From: DAHUYF01 sp035945115
Lineage (GTDB): Bacteria > Pseudomonadota > Alphaproteobacteria > ATCC43930 > CGMCC-115725
NCBI GenBank assembly: GCA_035945115.1
Contig: DASZAN010000003.1
Location: 11,356-75,355 of the forward strand
DNA length: 64,000 nt
Direction of reading: 5' to 3'
In this document: positions 7,058 to 18,801 of the stretch, in pieces
Position numbering within the stretch: position 1 is the stretch's first letter
Layout of the letters: each line of letters opens with the position of its first letter
The notes under the pieces: generated by a model
Told to the model about the DNA's origin: nothing
The model's database searches: none
Seen by the model: the letters and a program-made list of their open reading frames with translations, nothing else
Position numbers and translations under genes: made by a program

Positions 7058-9824
7058 GGGCTCCCCCTTGCTCTTCGCCCGGCACTCCGTTGCCGTCTCC
7101 ATTCTCGCCGGCATCGGCTAGATGGGCCACTGAGACGACGCGCTCGCCTTCTTCCACCTTGAACACCACCACCCCCTGGCTGCGGCGGCGTTTGATGGGA
7201 ATATCCTCGATCGGCACGCGGATGACCATACCAGTGTTGGTCACGAGCATGATCTGGTCGCGTGCGCCCACCGGGAAGGCGGCGACGATCGCGTCCTGGC
7301 GCCGCGTCAGGCTCATGTTCTCGATGCCCTGACCGCCGCGGCCGGTGATGCGATAGTCGTAGGCGGAGCTGCGGACGCCGAAGCCCTTCTCGGTGATGCT
7401 TAACAAGAGCTCCTCGCGTGCCACGAGATCGGCAAACTGCTCTTCGGAGATGGAGGCCTCGGCGCCGTTCTCCCCCTCTCCTTCCTCCGGTTCCGGCGCC
7501 TCGGCGCCCTCGGTCTCGTCGTTGGCGGCGCGCCGCCGCTGCGTCGAGAGCCGCAAGAAGGCGGTGCGCATGGGCGCATCGACCTCCTCGTGACGGAGGA
7601 TCGAGAGGGAAATCACCTCATCGCCATCGGCGAGCCTAATCCCGCGCACGCCGACCGAGGTACGGCCAGTGAAGACGCGCACATCGCCCGAAGAGAAGCG
7701 GATCGCCCGGCCGTTCCGCGTTGCCAGCAGAATGTCGTCCTTGGGTCCGCAGACCGCGACCGCGATGAGCTTGTCGTTGGCATCCTCGCCTTCGAATTTC
7801 ATCGCGATCTTGCCGGTGGCGAAGACGTTGGCGAAATCCGAGAGCGCATTCCGTCGCACATTGCCTTTCTTGGTGGCGAAGACGACGGTGTAATTGTCCC
7901 AGGAACTTTCATCCTCGGGCAGCGGCATGACCGTTGAGATGCCTTCGCCCGGCGCGAGGTTGGGCAGCAGATTGACGAACGCCTTGCCGCGCGACTGCGG
8001 CGTCCCGACCGGCAGGCGATAGACCTTGAGCTTGTAGACGCGGCCGGTCGAGGTGAAGAAGAGCATGGGGGCGTGCGTCGAGGCGACGAAGACCTGATGG
8101 ACGAAATCCTCCTCGCGCACCGCCATGCCGGTGCGGCCACGGCCGCCGCGGCGCTGGGCGCGGTATGTGGAGAGCGGCACGCGCTTGATGTAACCGGCGT
8201 GACTCACCGTCACGACCATGTCTTCGCGCTGGATGAGTTCCTCGATGTCTGCTTCGAACTCGACATCCTCGATCGTGGTGCGCCGCGGCGTTGCGAACTG
8301 TTCCCTGATCTCGCGGAATTCCTGCCGCAGCACCTCGAGGAGGCGCGTGCGCGCGCCGAGGATCTCGAGATAGCCCTTGATCTCCGTCACGATCTCGTTG
8401 AGCTCTTCGGCAATCTTGTCGCGCTCGAGCCCGGTCAAGCGCTGGAGGCGAAGATCGAGGATGGCCTTGCCCTGTTCGTCGGAGAGCCGATACGTGCCGT
8501 CGGGCTGCGCCCCGCCGCGCCCCTTCTCCTCGATGAGCGCGATGAGCGACGCCACCGCGGCCGCGGGCCAGGATCGGGCGAGCATTTCCGCGCGTGCCGT
8601 CGGCGGATCAGGCGCCCGGCGGATGAGCTCGATCATGGCGTCGATGTTGGCGACCGCAACCGCTAGGCCCAGCAGCACATGCGCGCGCTCCCGTGCCTTT
8701 CCGAGGAGAAACACGGTGCGGCGGGTGACGACTTCCTCGCGGAAGCCGGTGAAGGCGGCGATGATGTCGCGCAGCGACAGGAGCTCGGGCCGCCCGCCAT
8801 TGAGCGCCAGCATGTTGACGCCGAAGCTCGTCTGCAGCGGCGTATAGCGATAGAGCTGGTTCAGCACCACGTCGGCGACCGCATCCCGCTTCAGCTCGAT
8901 CACCACGCGCAGACCGTCGCGATCGCTCTCGTCGCGGAGATCGGCGATGCCGTCGATGAGCTTCTCGCGGACGCATTCCGCGATGCGCTCGACCATCCGC
9001 GCCTTGTTGACTTGGTAAGGCACCTCGGTGACGACGATCGCCTCGCGCTCCTTGCGGAGCTCCTCGATATGCGTCTTGCCGCGCATCAGCACCGAGCCGC
9101 GTCCGAGCTTGTAGGCGGCGTGAATCCCCATGCGGCCGATAATCGCGGCGCCCGTGGGAAAATCGGGACCGGGCACGAGCTCCATCAGCTCGTCGGTGTT
9201 AATGTTTGGGTTGTCGATGAAGGCGATGCAGGCGTCGAGAACCTCGCCCAGATTGTGCGTGGGTATGTTGGTCGCCATGCCAACAGCGATCCCGCTCCCG
9301 CCATTGACGAGGATGTTGGGAAAGCGCGCCGGCAGCACCACCGGCTCCTGCCGCGTGCCGTCATAGTTCGGCTGGAAATCGACGGTTTCCTTGTCGATGT
9401 CGCTGAGCAACGGCTCGGCCGCTCGCGCCAGCCGTGCTTCGGTATAGCGCATCGCGGCCGGGGGATCGCCGTCCATCGAGCCGTAGTTGCCCTGACCGTC
9501 GATCAAGGGCACGCGCATGGCGAAATCCTGGGCCATGCGAACCATCGCGTCGTAGATCGCCGTATCGCCATGGGGATGGTAATGGCCCATGACATCGCCA
9601 ACGATGGCGGCGGACTTGCGGAACGGCCGGTTCCAGTCGTAGCCGTTCTCTTTCATGACATAGAGAATGCGGCGATGGACCGGCTTCAACCCGTCGCGCA
9701 CGTCAGGGAGCGCGCGCGCCACGATCACGCTCATGGCGTAGTCGAGGTAGGAGCGCTTCATCTCCTCTTCGATGGAGACGGGCGTGATGTCGAGCGGGGG
9801 TGGTGTGGCGGGGGTTGTCGTCAC
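7050..9824 (-). CDS. gyrA: DNA gyrase subunit A
   Basis: A 924-residue type II topoisomerase subunit that cuts and rejoins DNA to introduce negative supercoils with GyrB. The start is GTG 9824, giving DITPVSIEEEMKRSYLDYAMS near the N-terminus. The active-site Tyr is Y127 in MRYTEARL. The quinolone-pocket helix reads HPHGDTAIYDAMVRMAQ, with Thr88 at the position of E. coli Ser83 and Asp92 at Asp87. The C-terminal wrapping domain has the GyrA box QRRGGRGRTG. An acidic stretch of about 25 residues (EAPEPEEGEGENG) sits inside the C-terminal propeller. A hairpin lies in the leader at 9858-9880. coaD follows with an 8-base overlap. Confidence 0.98.
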   Translation of the reverse strand: MTTTPATPPPLDITPVSIEEEMKRSYLDYAMSVIVARALPDVRDGLKPVHRRILYVMKENGYDWNRPFRKSAAIVGDVMGHYHPHGDTAIYDAMVRMAQDFAMRVPLIDGQGNYGSMDGDPPAAMRYTEARLARAAEPLLSDIDKETVDFQPNYDGTRQEPVVLPARFPNILVNGGSGIAVGMATNIPTHNLGEVLDACIAFIDNPNINTDELMELVPGPDFPTGAAIIGRMGIHAAYKLGRGSVLMRGKTHIEELRKEREAIVVTEVPYQVNKARMVERIAECVREKLIDGIADLRDESDRDGLRVVIELKRDAVADVVLNQLYRYTPLQTSFGVNMLALNGGRPELLSLRDIIAAFTGFREEVVTRRTVFLLGKARERAHVLLGLAVAVANIDAMIELIRRAPDPPTARAEMLARSWPAAAVASLIALIEEKGRGGAQPDGTYRLSDEQGKAILDLRLQRLTGLERDKIAEELNEIVTEIKGYLEILGARTRLLEVLRQEFREIREQFATPRRTTIEDVEFEADIEELIQREDMVVTVSHAGYIKRVPLSTYRAQRRGGRGRTGMAVREEDFVHQVFVASTHAPMLFFTSTGRVYKLKVYRLPVGTPQSRGKAFVNLLPNLAPGEGISTVMPLPEDESSWDNYTVVFATKKGNVRRNALSDFANVFATGKIAMKFEGEDANDKLIAVAVCGPKDDILLATRNGRAIRFSSGDVRVFTGRTSVGVRGIRLADGDEVISLSILRHEEVDAPMRTAFLRLSTQRRRAANDETEGAEAPEPEEGEGENGAEASISEEQFADLVAREELLLSITEKGFGVRSSAYDYRITGRGGQGIENMSLTRRQDAIVAAFPVGARDQIMLVTNTGMVIRVPIEDIPIKRRRSQGVVVFKVEEGERVVSVAHLADAGENGDGNGVPGEEQGGAHE

Positions 9825-9857
9825 AATGGGTCGGGTTCGCGGGTCCTCACAAAGGAA

Positions 9858-9880
9858 ACGCTGGCGTCATACGCCAGCGT
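9858..9880 (-). promoter_or_regulatory. Perfect hairpin in the gyrA leader
   Basis: ACGCTGGCGT and ACGCCAGCGT form a perfect 10-bp stem with a 3-base loop, 34-56 bases upstream of the gyrA start. There is no adjacent T-run, so a leader structure, binding site or mRNA-stability element is more likely than a terminator. Confidence 0.4.
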
Positions 9881-10102
9881 CTCAGCGGGGAAAGTCTAGC
9901 GGATTTTGCTCACCGCGACAATGTCGGGGCGTTCCCCGGCAGGCCAGCCCTAAGCTCGGCTCTGGTGAAAATTCCTGTCTAATGTCAATGGCCTGATGGT
10001 TTAAATTAAAGTGCTGAAAACAAGCGGCGCGACCGAGCCGATCCGCGGTTTTCAGGACGGCAGGTAGCAGCTTCGCGCGCGGAGTCGCGGCACGCGCGCG
10101 AG

Positions 10103-10146
10103 ACAGCGGAGGCCTGTCGCCGATCGACGCGACCGGCCTCCGCTGT
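10103..10146 (-). terminator. Inverted repeat downstream of the small secreted-protein gene
   Basis: ACAGCGGAGGCC at 10103-10114 pairs perfectly with GGCCTCCGCTGT at 10135-10146 around a 20-base loop whose ends can pair further. It begins 12 bases after the stop of the minus-strand gene at 10158, the usual place for a terminator, but no U-run follows. Confidence 0.45.
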
Positions 10147-10157
10147 GGCCATCAAAC

Positions 10158-10412
10158 TTACTGGATGTGAGGAATCTGCAGAATATCCTCGGCCTTCTGC
10201 AGGGTCTCAACCGACTCCTTGTGCTTGCCGGCCTTGTGCAGGTCCTCACCCTCGGCGCGCAGCTTCTTCACTTGCGTCAGTTGCGCTTCGGTGAGCTTTG
10301 GGCTCTTGGCGAGGGCCGCATCGATCGCTGCCATATCCTTGGGGCAATGATTAGCGAATGCTGGAGCGGACAAGGCAAGCACGGCGACGGCCGTAAGAAG
10401 GGCTCGGTGCAT
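10158..10412 (-). CDS. Small secreted protein of unknown function
   Basis: An 84-residue protein. ATG 10412 follows a GGGGAG ribosome site by about 7 bases and opens a signal peptide ending LALSAPAFA, with mature NHCPKDMAAIDAAL. The rest is a Lys/Glu-rich helical hairpin with a TPR-like pattern (LTEAQLTQVKKLRAEGEDLHKAGKHKESVETLQKAED, shown in parts). It is probably periplasmic. Homologous small proteins appear in other alphaproteobacteria, but no function is known to me. A longer frame from 10451 would destroy the signal peptide and is rejected. Confidence 0.75.
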   Translation of the reverse strand: MHRALLTAVAVLALSAPAFANHCPKDMAAIDAALAKSPKLTEAQLTQVKKLRAEGEDLHKAGKHKESVETLQKAEDILQIPHIQ

Positions 10413-10621
10413 GTAAGATCTCCCCGTTGCGGCGCTGTTGGACGCGCCCATGCCATTCCTATCAGCCCGCGGCGCGACGCCGACTCACATTCTCGTGAAC
10501 GGTCTTGGCACCGCGCGCGAGAAGCGGCGGCGATTTTATCGCCCGAAATCACGTGGCAAGCGTCCGCCGCTTCTGCGACAATTCTTCAAACGAAGGATTC
10601 GTGCCCGTCAGGGAGCGCTTC

Positions 10622-13432
10622 ATGTCAATGTCGCCGAGCCCGGGCGAACGGGCTTCGGACGAGGCCGGCGCCGGCGACAAAAGCTTTGCCGGGCTCGCTA
10701 TCGAGATTTTGGACACGATCAGCGACGCTTTCTACGCGGTCGATGCCGATTGGCGTGTCATCTACATCAACCGGCCGGCGGCGGAGCTGTTGGGCGCGTC
10801 GCGCGAGAGCATGCTCGGTCGGGTGCTCTGGGAGCGTTTTCCGCGCCTGCCGGGCAGCGAGGCGGGGCAGCGTTTGCGGGAGGCCGTTGCGCGGAACGAG
10901 GCGGTCGAGTTCGAAGTTCCTTCGCCCACCACCGGCCGTTGGTTTTGGGCGCGCGTCGCACCGCTCGCCGGTGGCTTGCGCGGCATCTATTGGCGCGATG
11001 TGACGAAGCGCCCGCAACAGGAAGAGGCGGTGCGCCGCGCCAACGAACGCCTCTATCTCGCTATGGATGCGGCGCATTTTGGCGCTTGGGAATTTGATGT
11101 CGAGACCGGTGAGCGCGACTGGTCGGAGCCGGCATGCCGCCTTATTGGCATTCCGCCCGGGACGGCGCCGAGCTATGACGCGCTCATCGCCGCCGCCCAT
11201 CCCGACGATCGCGAACGTGTCGCCACAGCCTATCGGCACTCCCACGACCCCGCGAGCGGCGGCCTCTACCAAATCGAATACCGGGTGATCGACCCCGCGG
11301 GCGGCGAGCGTTGGGTGTCGGCGCGTGGCCGCACACTCTTTGACACTACCGGAAAGCCGGCACGCATGCTGGGCGTGACGCTCGACATCACCGCGGAACG
11401 ACGCCGCGAGGAGGAGCTTCGCGAGGCGCAAGAAGCGCTCCGCCGCAGCCACGAGGAATTGGAGGAGCGTGTCGAGGAGCGCACGCGCGATCTCGCCGAA
11501 ACAAATGCGCGGCTGCGCGCCAGCGAGGAGCAGCAGCGCCGCCTCTTTGCGCGCGCTCCCGTGCCGATGCACGCGCTCGACGGCGCGCGCTGTCTCCTCG
11601 ACGTCAACGATGCCTGGCTTCGGCTTTTCGGTTATGCGCGCGAGGAGGTCATCGGCCGTGCCATCGCCGAATTCCATGCGCCGGGACAGCCGGCGCTGCA
11701 TGATGCGCGCTGGCAGGAAGTACTGCGCCGCGGCGAATTGCGTGACCTCGAGCGGCGCTTCGTCAGGAAATCGGGCGAAGAATTCGATGCGCTGGTGTCG
11801 GTCCATCTCGAGCGCGACAAGGATGAAAATTTCCTGCGCACCATCACGACGACGATCGATGTCACCGCGCGCAAGCGCGCGGAAGCGGCGGCGCGCCAGG
11901 AGCGGCAACTTTCCGAACTGCTGATCGAATGCGGCACGGAAGGCATCATCGGCCTCGATCGCGACATGCGATACATCGTGTGGAATCCCGCGATGGAGGC
12001 AATGTCGGGACTGGCCCCCGCTAAGGTGTTGGGACGGCATCTCTTTCAGCTGCGTCCCGATCTCGCAGGTTCGCCGGTGGAGGCGGCATGGCGCGCCACC
12101 ATGGAAGGAAAGCGCACCACGCTTCGCGACCGCTTGTACAATTTTGCGCCGGCCGGCCGGCGTGGCTATTGTGACGTCGACTTCGCGCCGCTCTACGGTC
12201 CGGACGGAAGCATTATCGGCGGGTTCGCTTTCCTGCGCGATACCACCGAGCGACGGCAAATCGAGGAGCAACTCCGCCAAGCTCAGAAAATGGAAGCCGT
12301 CGGCCAGCTGACGGGCGGCGTCGCGCACGATTTCAACAATCTCCTCACGGTGATCATCGGCAACATCGAGAACCTGCAGCGCTATTTGCCCGAGCGCGCG
12401 GAAGCGCAGCGAATGATCGCCGCGATCATGCGCGCGGCGACCCGTGCCGCAACCTTGACGCATCGCCTCCTCGCCTTCGCGCGGCGCCAGCCGCTCGAGC
12501 CGCGAGCGGTCGACATCAACAAGCTGGTTGCCGGCATGTCGGAGCTGCTGCGCCGCTCGCTCGGCGAGACGATCGTGATCGAGACGGTTCTTGCCGCCGG
12601 CCTCTGGCGGACGCTCGCCGATCCCAATCAGCTCGAGAACGCTCTCCTCAATCTCGCCGTCAACGCGCGGGATGCGATGGCCGCCGGCGGCAAGCTCACC
12701 ATCGAAACCGCCAATGCGTTTCTCGATGAAGCCTATGCCGCGCAGCATCAGGATGTGGCGCCCGGGCAATATGTGATGATCGCTCTGTCGGATACCGGCT
12801 GCGGCATGTCGGCCGAGACGATCGAGAAGGCGTTCGAGCCGTTCTTCACCACCAAAGAAGTGGGGCAAGGCACCGGGCTCGGCCTTCCGCAGGTCTATGG
12901 CTTCGTCAAGCAATCGGGGGGACACGTCAAGATCTACAGCGAGCTCGGACACGGCACGACGGTGAAGCTCTATCTTCCGCGCCTCGCCGCTGGCGCGGTC
13001 GCGAGCGATGTCACCGCCGAGGCCAAGCCCGTGCCGAATGCGCGCGCGAACGCTGCCATTTTGCTCGTCGAGGATGACGAGGATGTCCGCCAGTACAGCG
13101 CCGATATCCTCCGCGAGACCGGTTATCGCGTCGTCGAGGCGATCGACGGCGCGGCGGCGCTCAAGGCACTGGCGACGGAGCCAGGCATCCGCCTCCTCTT
13201 CACCGATGTGGGTTTGCCAGGCGGACTCAACGGGCGACAACTTGCCGACGAGGCGCGCCGCCGCCGGCCCGATCTTAAAGTGCTCTTCACCACGGGCTAT
13301 GCGCGGAACGCCATCGTCCATCAAGGCCGTCTCGACCCCGGGATGGCGCTGCTCCTCAAGCCTTTCACCGCCGCGAACCTCACGGCAACGGTGAGCCAGG
13401 TGCTCGGCGGCGAAGTCGGTGCCCGGAGCTAA
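10622..13432 (+). CDS. Hybrid sensor histidine kinase with four PAS domains and a receiver
   Basis: A 936-residue cytoplasmic sensor with no transmembrane segment. In order: PAS (about 25-130), PAS with PAC (about 140-260), a coiled coil (about 265-305, EELEERVEERTRDLAETN), PAS (about 310-425), PAS (about 435-550), an HWE/HisKA_4-like to HisKA dimerisation helix with phospho-acceptor His569 in GGVAHDFNNLL, an HATPase domain (LNLAVNARDAM, DTGCGMS, GTGLGLPQVYGF) and a C-terminal receiver with phospho-acceptor Asp862 in FTDVGLPG. ATG 10622 is chosen because AGGGAG lies 6 bases upstream. No response-regulator gene is adjacent, so the output partner is unlinked. It meets ssb tail to tail with a 4-base overlap. 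Confidence 0.93.
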   Translation: MSMSPSPGERASDEAGAGDKSFAGLAIEILDTISDAFYAVDADWRVIYINRPAAELLGASRESMLGRVLWERFPRLPGSEAGQRLREAVARNEAVEFEVPSPTTGRWFWARVAPLAGGLRGIYWRDVTKRPQQEEAVRRANERLYLAMDAAHFGAWEFDVETGERDWSEPACRLIGIPPGTAPSYDALIAAAHPDDRERVATAYRHSHDPASGGLYQIEYRVIDPAGGERWVSARGRTLFDTTGKPARMLGVTLDITAERRREEELREAQEALRRSHEELEERVEERTRDLAETNARLRASEEQQRRLFARAPVPMHALDGARCLLDVNDAWLRLFGYAREEVIGRAIAEFHAPGQPALHDARWQEVLRRGELRDLERRFVRKSGEEFDALVSVHLERDKDENFLRTITTTIDVTARKRAEAAARQERQLSELLIECGTEGIIGLDRDMRYIVWNPAMEAMSGLAPAKVLGRHLFQLRPDLAGSPVEAAWRATMEGKRTTLRDRLYNFAPAGRRGYCDVDFAPLYGPDGSIIGGFAFLRDTTERRQIEEQLRQAQKMEAVGQLTGGVAHDFNNLLTVIIGNIENLQRYLPERAEAQRMIAAIMRAATRAATLTHRLLAFARRQPLEPRAVDINKLVAGMSELLRRSLGETIVIETVLAAGLWRTLADPNQLENALLNLAVNARDAMAAGGKLTIETANAFLDEAYAAQHQDVAPGQYVMIALSDTGCGMSAETIEKAFEPFFTTKEVGQGTGLGLPQVYGFVKQSGGHVKIYSELGHGTTVKLYLPRLAAGAVASDVTAEAKPVPNARANAAILLVEDDEDVRQYSADILRETGYRVVEAIDGAAALKALATEPGIRLLFTDVGLPGGLNGRQLADEARRRRPDLKVLFTTGYARNAIVHQGRLDPGMALLLKPFTAANLTATVSQVLGGEVGARS

Positions 13433-13923
13433 AACGGAATCTCGTCGTCGAGATCCTGCACCGGCGGGCGGCGCTCGCCGCGCCCGCCGCCGCCACCACG
13501 ACCGGCGCCCGCGGCGCTATATTCCTCCGCCGGCGCCTCCTCGCCATAGCCGCTGCTGTCGCCACCGCCGCCGCGGCTGTCGAGCATGGTGAGCTCGCCC
13601 CGGTAGCGCTGGAGGACGACTTCGGTCGTGTAGCGCTCTTGGCCGGAATTGTCGGTCCATTTGCGCGTCTGCAGCGCGCCTTCGAGATAAACCTTGGCGC
13701 CCTTCTTGAGGTACTTCTCGATGACCTCGACGAGGCGCTCGTTGAAGACGACGACGCGGTGCCACTCGGTCTTTTCCTTCCGCTCGCCGCTCGCTTTGTC
13801 GCGCCAGCTTTCCGAGGTCGCGATCGACAGATTGGCGATGCGGAGCCCGTCCTGGGTCGAGCGGATTTCCGGATCGCGCCCGAGATTGCCGACCAGAATC
13901 ACCTTGTTGACGCTTCCCGCCAT
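13429..13923 (-). CDS. ssb: Single-stranded DNA-binding protein
   Basis: A 164-residue SSB that coats single-stranded DNA in replication and repair. The N-terminal OB fold starts MAGSVNKVILVGNLGRDPE, with LRIANLSIATSE, EWHRVVVFNERLVEVIEKYLKKG and YLEGALQTRKW. A flexible Gly-rich linker follows (GRGGGGGRGERR) and the acidic protein-docking tip is DLDDEIPF. ATG 13923 gives the conserved N-terminus; an upstream Met is not needed. Its last bases overlap the stop of the kinase gene on the other strand. Confidence 0.97.
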   Translation of the reverse strand: MAGSVNKVILVGNLGRDPEIRSTQDGLRIANLSIATSESWRDKASGERKEKTEWHRVVVFNERLVEVIEKYLKKGAKVYLEGALQTRKWTDNSGQERYTTEVVLQRYRGELTMLDSRGGGGDSSGYGEEAPAEEYSAAGAGRGGGGGRGERRPPVQDLDDEIPF

Positions 13924-14112
13924 GCCTGCCTCTCCATGCAAATTGGGTTCGTTTTGCAGAATTCATGTTTTCGGTGAGGCGGCTCTGGCGCGCCGCATTG
14001 CGCATCATAGCCTCGCGTCGTGGCAAGGCGCAAAGCCCCTCCCCTAGCCGACCGCCGTTCCGCCGCCCATCTATGGCGGCGACCTCCGCAACGCCTTCGA
14101 TCCGGACCCGCC

Positions 14113-15141
14113 ATGGCCCTCCTCACCCGTCTCGCCGATATAGAACATAATGAGAACGAAAGCAAGAGCAACGATGGCGGACTGATCGATCCGCTGCCTG
14201 TCGATGATGGTCTCCTGCTCGACGCCTATTCGCGCGCGGTTATCGACGCCGTCGGGCGCGTCGGCCCGGCCGTGCTGCACCTTCGCGTCGAATCCGATGG
14301 CCGCGGCGGTGCCGGTTCGGGCGTCGTCTTCACGCCTGACGGCTATGTCCTCACTAACAGCCATGTGGTCGCCGGCGGCAAGCGGCTCGAAGCAACATTC
14401 CCCGACGGCCGCGCGATGGGCGCGGCGCTCGTCGGCGACGATCCCGATACCGACCTTGCCGTGCTCCGCCTCGATGGCGAGGCGCCGGCCTTCGCGCGTC
14501 TCGGCGACGCGCGGCGGCTCCGCGTCGGGCAGCTCGTCATCGCCATCGGCAATCCCTTCGGCTTCCAGGCGACGGTGACGGCGGGCGTGGTGAGCGCGCT
14601 CGGCCGCACGCTCCGCGCGCGCTCGGGCCGGCTCATCGACAGCGTCATCCAGACGGACGCGGCGCTCAATCCCGGCAACTCCGGTGGACCGCTCGTCGCC
14701 TCCGCGGGCGACGTGATCGGCATCAACACCGCGATCATCGCCGCGGCGCAAGGCATCTGCTTCTCGATCTCGGCGAACACCGTCGAGTTCGTGGCATCTC
14801 GCCTCATCCGCGACGGCCGCGTCCGCCGGTCCTATATCGGGCTTTCCGGACAGAACCTGCCGCTGCCGCGCCGCGTCGTCCGCTTTCACGATCTCGCGCG
14901 CGACAGCGGCGTGCGCGTCGACGCCACGCTGCCCGACGGCGCCGCGCGGGCCGCGGGCGTGCTGCCGGGCGACATCATCGTCGCCTTCGCGGGCGAGCCC
15001 GTCGGCACGGTGGACGAACTGCACCGGCTCCTCACCGAGGAGCGGGTCGGGAAATGCACGCCGATCGCGGTGTTGAGGCGCTCGGACAAGCGCGAGATCA
15101 CGGTGGTGCCGAGGGAGGCGGCGTTTAGCACGAAGCGGTGA
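14113..15141 (+). CDS. HtrA/DegP-like serine protease with PDZ domain, no signal peptide
   Basis: A 342-residue trypsin-fold protease. The catalytic triad is visible as His84 (TNSHVV), Asp114 (DTDLAVL) and Ser190 (PGNSGGP), and one PDZ domain follows at about residues 245-335 (GAARAAGVLPGDIIVAFAGEPV). HtrA family members degrade or chaperone misfolded proteins, usually in the periplasm. Here the start ATG 14113 leads into a polar N-terminus (HNENESKSNDGG) with no signal peptide or membrane anchor, and translation from upstream in-frame codons (14020) gives only an Arg-rich sequence. It may therefore act in the cytoplasm. Divergent from ssb. Confidence 0.9.
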   Translation: MALLTRLADIEHNENESKSNDGGLIDPLPVDDGLLLDAYSRAVIDAVGRVGPAVLHLRVESDGRGGAGSGVVFTPDGYVLTNSHVVAGGKRLEATFPDGRAMGAALVGDDPDTDLAVLRLDGEAPAFARLGDARRLRVGQLVIAIGNPFGFQATVTAGVVSALGRTLRARSGRLIDSVIQTDAALNPGNSGGPLVASAGDVIGINTAIIAAAQGICFSISANTVEFVASRLIRDGRVRRSYIGLSGQNLPLPRRVVRFHDLARDSGVRVDATLPDGAARAAGVLPGDIIVAFAGEPVGTVDELHRLLTEERVGKCTPIAVLRRSDKREITVVPREAAFSTKR

Positions 15142-15238
15142 GGGAGAGGATGAATTCGCCTTCCGGTGTTATCCCGGTTTGGCTTGGTGTCGAGGCCAGC
15201 GGCGGCGCCACGCGGCCGCCGAAAGGGGGAGACGCAGC

Positions 15239-15637
15239 ATGCCAAAAGAATTCTTCTGGCTCACGTTGACCGTGGCCATGACCGGCCTCTTCTGGGTGCC
15301 CTACATTCTCGACCGCATCATGGTGCGCGGCTTGATGGGCGCCATGGCCAATCCGCGGCGAGACGACGCTCCGCAATCGCCATGGGCTGACCGGCAGATG
15401 CGCGCCCACACCAACGCCGTCGAGAACCTCGTCATCTTCGCGCCGCTGGTGCTCGTCGCGCATGCGCTCGCGATCTCGACCGCCGCCACCGTCTTCGCCT
15501 GCGCGCTCTATTTCTGGGCTCGTCTCGCCCACTACGTCATCTACACACTCGGCATCCCCGTGCTACGCACCCTCTCCTTCGCCGCCGGCTGGGCGGCACA
15601 GGTGATCCTGGTACTGGCGATCGCGGGGTGGGTCTAA
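15239..15637 (+). CDS. MAPEG-family membrane protein
   Basis: A 132-residue protein with four hydrophobic segments (FWLTLTVAMTGLFWVPYIL; VIFAPLVLVAHALAI; AATVFACALYFWARLAHYV; FAAGWAAQVILVLAIAGW). The pattern HTNAVENLVIFAPLVL and RLAHYVIYTLGIPVLRT is typical of bacterial MAPEG proteins, relatives of microsomal glutathione transferases and leukotriene C4 synthase. The substrate is unknown. ATG 15239 is preceded by GGGGGAGA at a suitable distance; an upstream in-frame ATG gives only an Arg-rich extension. Confidence 0.85.
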   Translation: MPKEFFWLTLTVAMTGLFWVPYILDRIMVRGLMGAMANPRRDDAPQSPWADRQMRAHTNAVENLVIFAPLVLVAHALAISTAATVFACALYFWARLAHYVIYTLGIPVLRTLSFAAGWAAQVILVLAIAGWV

Positions 15638-15757
15638 GGCGGCGGAGTAACCGGCTTGGTACGCTGCGCCGTCTTGCGAGCGCGTAAAGGTGGGCATGGC
15701 GCCCTCTCGGGGAGGGGCGCTATAGTACGCCTCTGTCCTCGACCCATATTCAGTCTC

Positions 15758-18619
<2,862 letters not shown>

Positions 18620-18649
18620 AGGCGGTTGCAAACACCAGGCGGCGACAGC

Positions 18650-18692
18650 TCCCTCACCCCGTCCCCCTCCCGCGAGGGGAGCATGGGAGAGA
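18650..18692 (-). repeat. Intergenic palindromic repeat, copy at the left edge of the islet
   Basis: CTCACCCC near 18652 followed by CCCTCCCGCGAGGGGA makes a palindromic unit. A longer related copy lies in inverted orientation at 22027-22081, at the other edge of the AT-richer islet. Confidence 0.5.
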
Positions 18693-18801
18693 GGCGCTTG
18701 CGCACGCGGCCGGAATTACGTCTCGGCATCTCGTAGCGATCGCGCGAAGGAAGGCTCGGCCCTGTCCAGAAACAATTGCGAAGCTCGCTCAAGCGGTCGC
18801 G

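Larger units (their letters stand above)
9825..10157. other. Intergenic region upstream of gyrA
   Basis: No gene is seen in these 333 bases. They hold the 10-bp hairpin at 9858-9880, a short AT-rich patch around 9990-10020 that may carry the gyrA promoter (a TTGACA-like hexamer on the minus strand at 9983-9988, without a convincing -10), and a long inverted repeat at 10103-10146 next to the small secreted-protein gene. Confidence 0.5.

Noticed and set aside
9983..9988. TTGACA-like minus-strand hexamer as a gyrA promoter
   Set aside because: No acceptable -10 hexamer at 16-18 bases, so a firm promoter call is not justified.
10625..13324. Long open frame opposite the PAS kinase (899 codons)
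   Set aside because: It is the antisense shadow of a high-GC gene: charged, low in hydrophobic order, no family motif, and the kinase strand has clear domains and a ribosome site.
15638..15757. LexA box before uvrA
   Set aside because: No GTTC-N7-GTTC or GAAC-N7-GAAC pattern of the alphaproteobacterial type; only a GC-rich inverted repeat is present.
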